A stretch of 64,000 nt of DNA from CAXMMR01 sp965198995 (GTDB lineage Bacteria > Pseudomonadota > Alphaproteobacteria > Acetobacterales > Acetobacteraceae): contig CBDAQG010000001.1 of NCBI GenBank assembly GCA_965198995.1, positions 1-64,000 of the forward strand, in the 5' to 3' direction. Numbering within the stretch: the first letter of the stretch is position 1; every line of letters begins with the position of its first letter. The notes beneath the pieces are model-generated. The model was given only the letters and a program-made list of their open reading frames with translations. It ran no database searches and was not told the DNA's origin. The position numbers were made by a program, and so were the translations under genes. Positions 16,585 to 25,132 of the stretch are shown here, piece by piece.

Positions 16585-17604
16585 CTACCCCGCGCTGGCG
16601 CCGGACGAGCCCAATCCCCGCGCGGCCAGCGCCGAGTGGGTCGGCGAGAACACGGCGATCATGTCCGAGAGCGGCGGCTCCTCTGCCAGGCCGGCCGGGC
16701 TGGCCGGGTCAGCCGGCGGCACCCGGTCCGGCCGGGTCTGGCCCACGGAGACGCTCTGGTTGAGCGCCCAGATGGCCGCCTGCGTGCGGTTGTTGACGTT
16801 GATCTTGCGCAGCAGCCCCTTGATGTGGACCTTGACCGTCGCCTCGGCGATGTCGAGCCGGCGTGCGATCAGCTTGTTGGCGCAGCCCTCGACGAGGCAC
16901 TGCAGGATCTGCGTCTCGCGCTCCGACAGGCCGAGGCTGCGGGTCTGGTTTGGCGGCGTGCGCTCGCGCAGGCTGGCTGCCTCGGCGGCTCCGAAGACGC
17001 TCTGCGGCGCGACGACGTGAGCGGCCACGCCCTGAGGGGTCGCGACCGGCGGTCCCGACGGCGCCGTCAGGGCCGCGGCCAAGGCAGGCGCTGCCTCGGG
17101 CTCGGCAGCACCCGTCGCGCGCAACCGGGCGAACACCTGCAGGGCGACGCCAAGCGGCAGCACGTGCTGGCCGTGCATCACCACGTCGAGGGTCGCGATG
17201 AGCTTCTCGCCGGAGATGTCCTTCAGCACGACGCCGTCGACGCCGCACAGCACGGCAGCCACCAGGTCCTCGGCCGAGCAGGACGGCAGCAGCAGCACCA
17301 CCTTGGTGCGGGGATCGCGACGCCGCATCGCCTTGATCGCCAGCAACTGCGCCTCGAGGCCGCGCTGAGGATCCAGACTGCAGATCAGCATGTCGACGGT
17401 GGTGTTCGGCTCGCGATCGATCTCGGCCAGGGCGTCATGGATGTTCGGTGCGGCGACGACGACGTTGAAGCAGGAGGCGCGCAGGATGTTGGTCAAGCCT
17501 TCGCGAAACAGCCGGCACGTGTCCACGATGACCAACGCGTGCCTTGTCGCTGCAACCCGACCGACGGCGCCTGATATGTCCTCCACCTGATAGCTCTGAT
17601 CCAT
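16585..17604 (-). CDS. LuxR-type response regulator with degenerate receiver domain
   Basis: A 339-residue NarL/FixJ-type regulator. The receiver-like domain spans about 20-150. The C-terminal LuxR helix-turn-helix at about 230-295 (LGLSERETQILQCLVEGCAN, KLIARRLDIAEATVKVHIKG) is intact. In the receiver, the acidic pair after beta1 is D28-T29 rather than two acidic residues, and the usual phospho-accepting Asp at the end of beta3 is Ser76 (DMLICSLDP); the conserved Lys (K128, VLKD) is kept. It therefore probably acts without phosphorylation. A GGAG site 8 bases upstream supports the start. Its place between exopolysaccharide genes suggests it controls them. Confidence 0.88.
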   Translation of the reverse strand: MDQSYQVEDISGAVGRVAATRHALVIVDTCRLFREGLTNILRASCFNVVVAAPNIHDALAEIDREPNTTVDMLICSLDPQRGLEAQLLAIKAMRRRDPRTKVVLLLPSCSAEDLVAAVLCGVDGVVLKDISGEKLIATLDVVMHGQHVLPLGVALQVFARLRATGAAEPEAAPALAAALTAPSGPPVATPQGVAAHVVAPQSVFGAAEAASLRERTPPNQTRSLGLSERETQILQCLVEGCANKLIARRLDIAEATVKVHIKGLLRKINVNNRTQAAIWALNQSVSVGQTRPDRVPPADPASPAGLAEEPPLSDMIAVFSPTHSALAARGLGSSGASAG

Positions 17605-18180
17605 GTCTCGATCTCCACAACGACCGGCCTCTTCGCCATGGATCGACAATGGTGTTGGCCAGTTTCGGACGGCCACCAACCTCGGGTTGCGTGGAGCGTT
17701 TTAATTCCGTACCCAGGTTTCCGCCATTCGCCATCATCACAGAAAATGAACCGGGTTTTTGGCAGGGCGGTCCCTCGCCAACTATACCGCAGGTTGCGCA
17801 GCGCCAACCGGGTCCAGCAGTGCCATACACTATCCTGTTGTAATGATACGGGTTTGTAACGGAGCAACATCCTCGTCTGCACGCAGCGGTTTGGCGTCTG
17901 CACGCAGCGGTTTGGCGAGGCTCCTATGGCAGCGTGCCTTGCAGCAACCGGGGACGGGACTGCCAAGTCGTGGATTAACCCTGATGCGCACACCGATGTC
18001 GGGGAGCCCGGATGGGGAGGAACGGCGCCTGCGACGCTGCGCAAATCGGCGCGTCGCTGCGAGGCGTAGGCCGATTGTTGTGGCGGCGGCGCCAGACGCG
18101 ATCGGGTTAGGACTGTTGGCCGCTAGCTGCAACGTGCTGCGCCTCCCTACCTTAGAGCCTCGGCCAAAACGGAGAGGGCG
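17605..18180. other. 576-base divergent intergenic region with a tandem duplication
   Basis: No gene is supported between the LuxR regulator and the toxin-antitoxin pair. The part near 17680-17860 is richer in A/T than its surroundings and probably holds the LuxR-gene promoter. Related short repeats (TTGTAATG and TTGTAACG, near 17839 and 17854) and a 21-bp tandem duplication follow. Confidence 0.5.
17875..17916. repeat. perfect 21-bp tandem duplication
   Basis: A 21-base unit starting GTCTGCACGCAGCGG and ending TTTGGC is present twice head-to-tail at 17875-17895 and 17896-17916, with no mismatch. It is about 270 bases upstream of both flanking start codons. It could be a duplicated regulator site or a recent slippage product. 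Confidence 0.85.
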
Positions 18181-18420
18181 ATGCAAGTCGGCAGATGGGG
18201 GAACAGCCTTGCCGTCAGGCTGCCTGCCTCGGTCGTGGAGATGCTTGGGCTGCGCGAAGGGGACGAGATCGTCATCGAGATCGTCGGCGAGCGTGAGTTC
18301 CACGTCGCACCAGACCAGAGTCGGGGCCTGGCGCTGCGCCGGCTCAAGCGCCTGAACTGGGCGCTTCCGCCGGGCTTCGTGTTCAGCCGCGACAACGACG
18401 ACGTCGTTGGCGAGGACTGA
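18181..18420 (+). CDS. MazE/AbrB-family antitoxin
   Basis: The 79-residue protein starts with the SpoVT/AbrB-type DNA-binding fold: MQVGRWGNSLAVRLPASVVE, then LGLREGDEIVIEIVGER, the typical swapped-hairpin barrel of MazE-like antitoxins. The C-terminal 35 residues (LRRLKRLNWALPPGFVFSRD) would wrap around the toxin. A GGAGAGG site lies just upstream. The downstream PIN toxin overlaps by 14 bases, the normal antitoxin-first order, so it should neutralise that toxin and repress the operon. Confidence 0.88.
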   Translation: MQVGRWGNSLAVRLPASVVEMLGLREGDEIVIEIVGEREFHVAPDQSRGLALRRLKRLNWALPPGFVFSRDNDDVVGED

Positions 18421-18841
18421 GGCCTTTCTCGACACCAGCGTGCTGCTTTATGCCACCGTGCCATGCGACAGACGGTGCCCTGCGGCAACGGACGCGCTGG
18501 CGGCCGGCGGCATCATCAGCGTCCAGGTGCTGAGCGAGTTCACCGCGATCGCGCGCCGGCTGGGGCGCAGTTGGCCGGACGTGCACGAGGCGCTGTCGAT
18601 CTTCAAGATCCTGTGCCCCAAGCCGCTGGCGATCCGGTTGTCGACCTATGAGGTCGCGCTCGAGCTGATGCAGCAGGAGGCGCTGTCGCTGGCTGACGCG
18701 CTGGTGGCCGCGTCGGCGCTGGCCGCCGGCTGCTCGCGGCTGCTGTCGAGCATGACGGCGGATGGGCGGGTGCTGAGCGAACAGCTGACGATCTGCAACC
18801 CGTTCGGAGCGGCGACGGAGCGGACTGCCCTGCTGCCCTGA
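18407..18841 (+). CDS. PIN-domain toxin (VapC-like), active site partly altered
   Basis: A 144-residue PIN-domain ribonuclease-like protein starting at a TTG that overlaps the antitoxin. Visible active-site positions are D9 (FLDTSVLLY), E44 (VLSEF) and D97 (SLADALVAASAL). The fourth block, usually SEDMxDG, reads S114-S-M-T-A-D-G120, so the Glu-Asp pair is Ser-Met and one metal ligand may be missing, although D119 remains. The C-terminal NPF motif is present. It is either a weakened toxin or uses a shifted ligand. The pair sits inside the exopolysaccharide region and may stabilise it or be a transferred passenger. Confidence 0.82.
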   Translation: MARTEAFLDTSVLLYATVPCDRRCPAATDALAAGGIISVQVLSEFTAIARRLGRSWPDVHEALSIFKILCPKPLAIRLSTYEVALELMQQEALSLADALVAASALAAGCSRLLSSMTADGRVLSEQLTICNPFGAATERTALLP

Positions 18842-18869
18842 GAACCCGCTCATGCACGCTTGCGCGTGA

Positions 18870-18899
18870 CGGGTCCAGGAGCAGAGCTCCTGGCCTGCC
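18870..18899. repeat. partial GC-rich palindrome, copy 4
   Basis: A single hairpin module, CCAGGAGCAGAGCTCCTGG, with the adjoining GGGT, lies between the convergent toxin and glycosylphosphotransferase genes. It matches only the last quarter of the full element. Confidence 0.7.
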
Positions 18900-18903
18900 G
18901 GTC

Positions 18904-20439
18904 TCAGTAGGCCTTGTGAAAAAACACGCCGAGCGCCGTCTGCACGATGATCCGCAAATCAAACAGCAGTGACCAGCGCTCGATATAAGCCAAGTCAAAC
19001 TCCACCCGCCGCTGCATCTTGTCCAGCGTGTCCGTCTCGCCGCGCAGGCCGTTCACCTGCGCCCAGCCGGTGATGCCGGGCTGCACCCGATGGCGGCCGA
19101 GATAGTCGTCGATCAACGCCGCATATTGCACGTTGTGCGCGATGGCGTGCGGCCGCGGCCCGACCAGCGACATCTCGCCGCGCAGCACGTTGAACAGTTG
19201 CGGCAGCTCGTCGAGGCTTGAGCGGCGCAGCACCCGGCCGAGCCGCGTCACCCGTGGATCGTGCCGCCGCGCCTGCGCCACCACACCGGGCTCCTGCTCG
19301 GGCCGATCGGTCATGGAGCGGAACTTGAACACCGTGATCGGCTTGTTGTTGAAGCCGAGCCGCTGCTGGCGGAACAGCGCCGGTCCGGGGCTGTCGAGCC
19401 GCACCAGCGCCGCGATGACCAGCATCACCGGTGACAGCGCGGCGAGCGCCAGGCCGCCGAGCACCAAATCCTCGATCCGCTTGGCGACGACGTGCCAGCC
19501 CGGCAGCGGCCGTCGCGAGACGACCAGGGTTGGGTTGCCGAGCACCAGCCCGCTGCCTCCCGCGGCGGTGGGCGGCAGGCCGTCCGGCAGCACCGGGCAG
19601 AGCCGCACCGTCGTCGGCAGGGCGGCAAGCCGGCGCAGCACCTCCGGCAGCGCCGGCGTGCCCGGCCAGGAGGTGGTAACCAGCACGTCGTCGATACGAA
19701 ACAGTTGCGACAACGCGACGAGGTCACTGATCGAGGAGGCCGGGGCGCCGGCCGCGTCCGCCGCCGCCGGCACGAACACGCCGAGCAGCCGCATCTCGCC
19801 GGCGGGCACGCCCTGCAGCCGGCGCGCCAGCGCCCGCCCTGCCCCGTCCAGGTCGACGATGGCGACGATGCGCGACAGTCGGCCGCGCCGGCGCCAGCTC
19901 GCCAGCCGCTCCGCTGCCGCCAGCCGCACCGCGGCGAAGCCGACGAGGGCGAGCACGAACCAGGCCGTGCCCCACAGCCGGGCGATATCGTCGGTCTTGC
20001 GGAACAGCCAGGCGGCCACCAGCAGGCCGGTGCCGGCGAGCGACCAGCAGCGCAGCACGGCCACGAGCTGCGTCGGCAGGCTGCCGGCCAGCGGGTCGCT
20101 GCCGCGCCGCAGGCTGATCATGATCAGCAGCGCCAGCACGGTGGCCAGCAACACGTGCGGCGGTGGCGCGACCGGCCCGTAGCGCAGCAGGAACGCAATC
20201 GCAGCGGCCAGCACGATCACCACGCCGTCGGCGACGATCAGCAGGCCGGCGAACAGGCGAAGCGGGTCCAGCGAGGAGGACAGCGCGCGCGCATCCGCCT
20301 GCGCCTCCTGCCACTCGCGGCCGCGGTGGCGCCGCGTTGCCGGTCGTGGCGGGAGCGCCGTCGACGGGGCGGGTGGACCTGCCGGCGGGCGAGCGCGCGC
20401 TGCCTTCGGCGAGGCGAGCAAGGCGGTTGGCGGCGTCAT
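18904..20439 (-). CDS. polyprenyl glycosylphosphotransferase (GumD/WcaJ type)
   Basis: This 511-residue enzyme starts exopolysaccharide synthesis by moving a hexose-1-phosphate, usually glucose-1-phosphate, onto undecaprenyl phosphate. It has four or five N-terminal membrane segments (about 65-190), a CoA-binding-like middle domain, one more hydrophobic segment, and the catalytic sugar-transferase domain from about 318: KRIEDLVLGG, SPGPALFRQQRLG, FKFRSM, RRSSLDELPQLFNVLRGEMS and VGPRP, ending FFHKAY. All catalytic blocks are intact. Its first bases overlap the stop of the upstream glycosyltransferase (ATGA). Closest in layout to GumD and acetan AceA. Confidence 0.92.
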   Translation of the reverse strand: MTPPTALLASPKAARARPPAGPPAPSTALPPRPATRRHRGREWQEAQADARALSSSLDPLRLFAGLLIVADGVVIVLAAAIAFLLRYGPVAPPPHVLLATVLALLIMISLRRGSDPLAGSLPTQLVAVLRCWSLAGTGLLVAAWLFRKTDDIARLWGTAWFVLALVGFAAVRLAAAERLASWRRRGRLSRIVAIVDLDGAGRALARRLQGVPAGEMRLLGVFVPAAADAAGAPASSISDLVALSQLFRIDDVLVTTSWPGTPALPEVLRRLAALPTTVRLCPVLPDGLPPTAAGGSGLVLGNPTLVVSRRPLPGWHVVAKRIEDLVLGGLALAALSPVMLVIAALVRLDSPGPALFRQQRLGFNNKPITVFKFRSMTDRPEQEPGVVAQARRHDPRVTRLGRVLRRSSLDELPQLFNVLRGEMSLVGPRPHAIAHNVQYAALIDDYLGRHRVQPGITGWAQVNGLRGETDTLDKMQRRVEFDLAYIERWSLLFDLRIIVQTALGVFFHKAY

Positions 20440-21425
20440 CCGGCCCGGGCCGGCCGGCCGGCCGCCGACAACCCGCCGCTCGGCGGCGCCGGCACATCGC
20501 GCGTCACCTTCTCGACGGCGCGCTCGAGGCGCTCGGCAAAGCCTTGCGGGTCCATCGGCAGCACGCGCATGCGGGCCGCACCGCGCATGGTGTCCAGTGC
20601 GGCCGCCGGCCGCGCCATGACCACCGCCAGCGCACGCTCCAACCCGTCCGGCGCAGCGCCGTCATAACCGATGCCGCTCAGCCCATCGCGCAGCAAGCGC
20701 CCGGCGGCGCGGCAGCCGACGTCGAACAGCACCACGAGGCCGCTCGCCATCGCCTCGGCCAGCACCGCCGCCTCCTTGGCCACCATGGCGCCGGTTGGCC
20801 GGCGGGTCGGCACGGCGCCGATCAGGATGCCGGCGCCGGCATAGAGCCGCGCCAGCTCGGCCGGGCCCGGCGCGCCGGCAAAGTGCTGGCGCAGATTGTC
20901 CGGCAGCGATTGCGCCCGCAGAACCTCGCGCAGGTCGCCCTCACCCGCCCAGACCAGCTCGAGCGAGCGCTGGGGGTTGCGGTCGGCCCAGCGCACGGCG
21001 CTGTCGAGGACGTGCAGTCCGTCGCCGTCCGGCGTCAGCGCGCCGCGCACGATCACCCGGTGCGCCGCCGTAGCCGCACGCGTCGACGGCACCGCAAGAA
21101 AGGCCGCGATCTCGTATGGTCCAGGCACGGCGAACACCGTCTCGCCGGAGCCGCGTCGGCTTGCCGCGTCGGCCGCGGCGGCGTCGCTGCCGGCCAGCAC
21201 GCCGTCGGCGAGCCGCAGCGCCAGGCGACGCACGGGGCGCCAGGCGGGCAGCGGCTCCTCGACCCAAACCAGCAGCCGGCTGTTCGGCCGCCGCAACCGT
21301 CCGAGCAGCGCCGAGACGACACTCGTAGAGCTGCCGACCACGGTCAGCGCGGGCCGCGCTCGCGCCGCCGGCACGCCGTCATCCGGCCGCGTCGAACCGC
21401 CGGAGATCGCCTGAAGGTCTGGCAT
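20436..21425 (-). CDS. glycosyltransferase, GT4-like (short)
   Basis: A 329-residue protein with a Rossmann-type layout: an N-terminal half ending with GPYEIAAFL, then a C-terminal nucleotide-sugar half (HRVIVRGALTPDGDGLHVLD, LVWAGEGDLREVLRAQ, LPDNLRQHFAGAPGPAELARLYAGAGI, LAEAMASGLVVLFD). The missing N-terminal length makes it shorter than typical GT4 enzymes (about 370-400). It is translationally coupled to the priming transferase, so it may add an early sugar of the repeat unit. Donor and acceptor cannot be read from sequence. Confidence 0.72.
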   Translation of the reverse strand: MPDLQAISGGSTRPDDGVPAARARPALTVVGSSTSVVSALLGRLRRPNSRLLVWVEEPLPAWRPVRRLALRLADGVLAGSDAAAADAASRRGSGETVFAVPGPYEIAAFLAVPSTRAATAAHRVIVRGALTPDGDGLHVLDSAVRWADRNPQRSLELVWAGEGDLREVLRAQSLPDNLRQHFAGAPGPAELARLYAGAGILIGAVPTRRPTGAMVAKEAAVLAEAMASGLVVLFDVGCRAAGRLLRDGLSGIGYDGAAPDGLERALAVVMARPAAALDTMRGAARMRVLPMDPQGFAERLERAVEKVTRDVPAPPSGGLSAAGRPARAG

Positions 21426-21773
21426 GACGTACTCCTCGCCTGCCGAGGGCGCCGCTCCGGCGCGTCATTCAACGCGCCGCGCGACTGCGTAGACTTAGCA
21501 CAGCTCGCCTGGGCGAGCGGCGCTGCACTGGCATTACTCCTAATAGCACCTGGGCACGCCGCCTGCGCGGTCAGTGATGGAGGCTCAGGCGACATGCGGC
21601 TGCACCGCGTCGCAACGACCTAGCCGGAGGGATTACCACGTTGCTCGTTGTCACGGCGATGGATCGACATCACCGGCAGCACCACTTCTGAACCGGACCG
21701 TAACCTTATGCGCCCTGCGTCCTACCGGCCGCACTCGCGATGATGCCCGCTCGGTTGTGTCGGGAGGACGGTC
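21426..21773. promoter_or_regulatory. 348-base divergent control region
   Basis: The stretch separates the glycosyltransferase/priming operon (minus) from the epimerase operon (plus) and must hold both promoters. I see no gene in it. A strong GGGAGG ribosome site precedes the epimerase ATG by 6 bases. No sigma-54 or other clear promoter consensus was found by eye. Confidence 0.5.
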
Positions 21774-22850
21774 ATGGCGAGCTTCATCGAACAGGGTCTG
21801 GCGGGTGCGCGAGGCGTGGCGCCGGCTCGCGGCGGGCTGATACTGGTCACCGGCGGTGGCGGCTTCATCGGCGGCCATCTCGTCGCCGACCTCGCCCGCG
21901 CCGGCCACGCGGTGCGCGCCGTCGACCGCAAGCCCTTGGACGAGTGGTATCAGGTGATCGACGGCGTCGACAGCCGGCAGGCCGACGTCGCGGACGCCGC
22001 AACCTGCCACCGGGTCACCAAAGGCGCAGAGCAGGTCTACAACCTCGCCGCCGACATGGGCGGCATGGGGTTCATCGAGACGCACAAGGCGGAGTGCATG
22101 CTCTCGGTGCTGATCAACACCAACATGCTGGTCGCGGCGCGCGACGCCGGCGTGCGCCGCTACTTCTTCAGCTCGTCAGCCTGCGTCTATGCCGCCGACA
22201 AGCAGACTGACGCCGCCGTCACCGCGCTGTGCGAGGCGGACGCCTACCCGGCCATGCCGGAGGACGGCTATGGCTGGGAGAAGCTGTTCAGCGAGCGCAT
22301 GTGCCGCCACTTCGCCGAGGATTACGGCATGGTGACGCGGGTCGCTCGTTATCATAACGTCTACGGACCGAACGGCACCTATGAGGGCGGCCGCGAAAAG
22401 GCGCCTTCAGCGATCTGCCGCAAGGTGATCGAGGCGAAGCTCTCCGGCCGTCACGAGATCGACGTCTGGGGCGACGGCGAGCAAACGCGCTCGTTCATGT
22501 ATATCGACGACTGCGTGAAGGGGACGCAGATGCTGCTCGGCAGCGACGTCACCGTGCCGATCAACATCGGCTCCAGCGAGCTCGTCTCGATCAACCAGCT
22601 CGTCGACATCGTCGAGGAGATCGCCGGCATCCGGGTCAAGCGCGAGTATAAGCTCGATGCGCCGAAGGGCGTGCGCGGCCGCAACTCCGACAACACCCTG
22701 GTGCAAGACCTGCTCGGCTGGCAGCCCTCGATCACGCTGCGCAGCGGCATGGAGCGCACTTATCGCTGGATCTACGACGCGATGACCGCCGGCCGCGCCC
22801 AGATCCAACACGAACCCGAGCGCCGCGAGGCGACGCTCGCGGCGGAGTAG
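21774..22850 (+). CDS. GDP-mannose 3,5-epimerase-like NAD-dependent epimerase
   Basis: A 358-residue extended-SDR sugar-nucleotide epimerase with TGGGGFIGGHL at 26-36. It has the blocks typical of GDP-mannose 3,5-epimerase: NLAADMGGMGFI, SSSACVY, YGWEK (Y166, K170), RYHNVYGPNGTYEGGREKAP, WGDGEQTRSF and KGVRGRNSDN. Both catalytic acid/base residues of the plant enzyme have equivalents here, C137 and K209, so C3/C5 epimerisation of GDP-mannose to GDP-L-galactose or GDP-L-gulose is likely. The product would feed the exopolysaccharide. A strong ribosome site precedes it, and the next glycosyltransferase follows after 4 bases. Confidence 0.85.
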   Translation: MASFIEQGLAGARGVAPARGGLILVTGGGGFIGGHLVADLARAGHAVRAVDRKPLDEWYQVIDGVDSRQADVADAATCHRVTKGAEQVYNLAADMGGMGFIETHKAECMLSVLINTNMLVAARDAGVRRYFFSSSACVYAADKQTDAAVTALCEADAYPAMPEDGYGWEKLFSERMCRHFAEDYGMVTRVARYHNVYGPNGTYEGGREKAPSAICRKVIEAKLSGRHEIDVWGDGEQTRSFMYIDDCVKGTQMLLGSDVTVPINIGSSELVSINQLVDIVEEIAGIRVKREYKLDAPKGVRGRNSDNTLVQDLLGWQPSITLRSGMERTYRWIYDAMTAGRAQIQHEPERREATLAAE

Positions 22851-22854
22851 GCGG

Positions 22855-23643
22855 ATGCTCGAGCGGGCAAACGTGCTGGGCGTCGGCGTCAGCGCGGTGA
22901 ACATGGCGCGCGCGACGAGCGTCGTGCAGTCGTGGATCGACCGCCGCGAGCGCAGCTATGTCTGCGTGAGCGGCGTCCATGGCGTGATGGAGAGTCGCCG
23001 CTGCGCCGTCCTGCGGGCCATCCATAATGATGCCGGAATGGTGCTGCCGGACGGCATGCCGCTGGTGTGGCTGCTCAAGCTCGCCGGCTTTCGCGACGCC
23101 GACCGGGTCTGCGGTCCCGAGTTCATGCCGCGCCTGATTGAAGACTCCGTGGCGCGCGGCGACCGGCACTACTTCTACGGCGGCTCGGACGCCGCTCTGA
23201 CGGCGCTGCAGGACCGCCTCCGCGAGCGCGCGCCCGGGGTCAACATCGTCGGCGCCTACTCGCCGCCGTATCGGGCGTTGAGCCGCGAGGAGGACGACGC
23301 GGTCGTTGCGGCGATCAATGCGGCCAGGCCTGACGTCGTGTGGGTCGGACTGAGCACTCCCAAGCAGGAGCGCTGGATGGCGGCAACCCGCGCCAGGCTG
23401 GAGGCGCCGGTGCTGATCGGTGTCGGCGCGGCGTTCGACATGCAGGCCGGACTGATCGCCCGCGCCCCACCCTTCCTGCGTCGCACCGGCTTCGAGTGGA
23501 CGTATCGACTGTGCAAGGAGCCGCGGCGGCTGTGGAAGCGATACTTGTCCAGCAACCCACTCTTCGTGCTGCTGATCGCGCTGCAGACGCTGCGGCTGCA
23601 TAATCCGGCGCTGACCAGCGATCACAGCGAAGCGGAAGCGTAA
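22855..23643 (+). CDS. WecG/TagA/CpsF-family glycosyltransferase (GT26)
   Basis: This 262-residue GT26 enzyme shows the family blocks NVLGVGVSAVNM, GVHGVMESRR, VLPDGMPLVWLLKLAG with its catalytic Asp, RVCGPEFMP, YFYGGSD, VWVGLSTPKQERWM, GVGAAFDMQAG, and RTGFEWTYRLCKEPRRLWKR. Such enzymes transfer a sugar onto a polyprenyl-linked intermediate at the cytoplasmic face; GumM in xanthan synthesis is the nearest functional analogue. It is 4 bases behind the epimerase and should be co-transcribed. Confidence 0.92.
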   Translation: MLERANVLGVGVSAVNMARATSVVQSWIDRRERSYVCVSGVHGVMESRRCAVLRAIHNDAGMVLPDGMPLVWLLKLAGFRDADRVCGPEFMPRLIEDSVARGDRHYFYGGSDAALTALQDRLRERAPGVNIVGAYSPPYRALSREEDDAVVAAINAARPDVVWVGLSTPKQERWMAATRARLEAPVLIGVGAAFDMQAGLIARAPPFLRRTGFEWTYRLCKEPRRLWKRYLSSNPLFVLLIALQTLRLHNPALTSDHSEAEA

Positions 23644-23644
23644 G

Positions 23645-23802
23645 GAAGGCCAGGGGCGTCGCCCCTGGACCCGATTAAAGGCGGAGCCTTTAAAATCCGT
23701 GCCTTATTGATGAGGTCATGGCGAGTTCCGTGGTGTGGGAACCAAGAGATGGGGTCTGGGGCCGCCGGCCCCAGCGGGTCCAGGGCAGAGCCCTGGCCTT
23801 TC
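23645..23802. repeat. GC-rich bimodular palindrome, full copy 5
   Basis: This copy fills almost exactly the gap between two convergent stop codons (23643 and 23803). Left half: CCAGGGGCGTCGCCCCTGG and ATTAAAGGCGGAGCCTTTAA. Right half: TGGGGCCGCCGGCCCCA and CCAGGGCAGAGCCCTGG. About 50 bases of unrelated spacer separate the halves. Confidence 0.9.
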
Positions 23803-24966
23803 TTAACCCTCAAAGCCTTTGCAATAACGCTCCGCGCACGCCACCGGGCTGTAGGTCCGCCGTACCCGGGCCGCGTCCGCCGCACTTGGGCGGGTGCCGT
23901 GGCGGAGCATTGCCGCCATGTGCGACGCCCAGGCCGCCGGGTTTTCCGCGTCGGCCACCAGGTGCGCCAGGCCGAGCGTCACCTCCGGCAGCGCCGTTCG
24001 GTCGCTCGTCAGCACCGGCAGGCCGAAGCCGAGCGCCTCGACGGGCGGCATGCCAAACCCCTCGAACAGGGAGGGAAAAGCGAATAGTGACGCGTGCCGG
24101 TACCAGCGGCCGAGCGCCGCATCGTCGAGGTAGCCGGTCAGGATAATCCGTTCGGACAGGCCGAGCGCGTCGATCAGCCCGCGCAGCCCGACGCGCACGC
24201 CGCCGACGCCATGCAGCGCGCTCTGGTCCTGGCCGCACAGCACGAGCCGGACGTCGCGGTCGCGCTGGGCGAGCTCGGCGAAGCCGCGGACCAGCGTCGC
24301 CAGGTTCTTGTGCGCGTATTGCGCCGCGACCGAGAGGATGTAGGGGGCGGCAAGCGGCGCGGCCTCGTCCGCATCGGCCTGGCCGAAGCGCGACCAGGAG
24401 ATCGGGTTCGGCGCCACCACGAGCTTGCCCGCGACCTGGTCGCCGAACACGCGCAGCACGTCGCGCCGGACGAAATCCGAGATCACGAACACGCGCTCGG
24501 CGCGACGGATGGCGAAATGCTGGGCAGCGGCGAGCCAGGCGCGCTTTCTGGCCGAGAAGTAGGTCGGGAAGTGACGGTATTGCAGGTCGTGCAGCACGAT
24601 GCCGGTGCGGCCGAGGCGCGCGGGCGTCAGCGGCGGCAGGTAGTAGTTCGGAAACAGGACCGCGTCCGCGGCCAGCGCGCGGTCGAGGCAGGCGCGCTGC
24701 TCGGCGAGGAAGCGCGGCCCTGGGCCGCCGACTTCGCGCAGCCGCAGCCGCGCCGCCGCCTCGACCTCGTCGCGGAACCCGGCATCCAGGCGACCCGCAG
24801 CGCTGCACAGCACGGTGGTCGTCACCGGCAGTTCGGCCATGCCGCGCAGCAGGTTGTAGAGCATCTGCTCGGCGCCGCCGACGCGTCCGGCCAGGACGAA
24901 GTGCGCCGCCACCAGCAGGCGGAACGGCGCGACCTCGAGCGGGCGACCCGGTGGCATCATGTCCAT
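23803..24966 (-). CDS. GT4-family glycosyltransferase
   Basis: The 387-residue protein follows the GT4 plan. The N-terminal domain has the GGAEQMLYNLL loop and the RTGIVLHDLQYRHFPTYFSA block known from mannosyltransferase-like members. The C-terminal nucleotide-sugar domain has YILSVAAQYAHKNL, RLVLCGQDQ, RIILTGYLDD, and LFAFPSLFEGFGMPPVEALG, where the EX7E motif is intact. It probably adds a hexose to the exopolysaccharide repeat unit. It is a single gene, divergent from the GMC oxidoreductase. Confidence 0.88.
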   Translation of the reverse strand: MDMMPPGRPLEVAPFRLLVAAHFVLAGRVGGAEQMLYNLLRGMAELPVTTTVLCSAAGRLDAGFRDEVEAAARLRLREVGGPGPRFLAEQRACLDRALAADAVLFPNYYLPPLTPARLGRTGIVLHDLQYRHFPTYFSARKRAWLAAAQHFAIRRAERVFVISDFVRRDVLRVFGDQVAGKLVVAPNPISWSRFGQADADEAAPLAAPYILSVAAQYAHKNLATLVRGFAELAQRDRDVRLVLCGQDQSALHGVGGVRVGLRGLIDALGLSERIILTGYLDDAALGRWYRHASLFAFPSLFEGFGMPPVEALGFGLPVLTSDRTALPEVTLGLAHLVADAENPAAWASHMAAMLRHGTRPSAADAARVRRTYSPVACAERYCKGFEG

Positions 24967-25132
24967 GCCGGCAGACTAGCCACCGCGGCCGGGCTGGGCG
25001 CGGGCGCAACGGTATTGTTCGCCCTCCCGGCGTCTAGCCTGAATAGTCGTCACGCGCCGCCACCCGGCGCCGATAGGCTGCGGTGTCCGCTGCCGCTGCG
25101 CGGCGCAGTGGCCGTTCGTGAGAGGTGTCGCC

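Noticed and set aside
17830..18435. 201-residue minus-strand frame over the antitoxin gene
   Set aside because: Antisense to a well-supported MazE-like gene and rich in Arg/Pro like other shadows.
21426..21773. sigma-54 promoter in the divergent region
   Set aside because: CTGGCATTACTCCTAATAGC lacks the TTGC(A/T) element at the right spacing.
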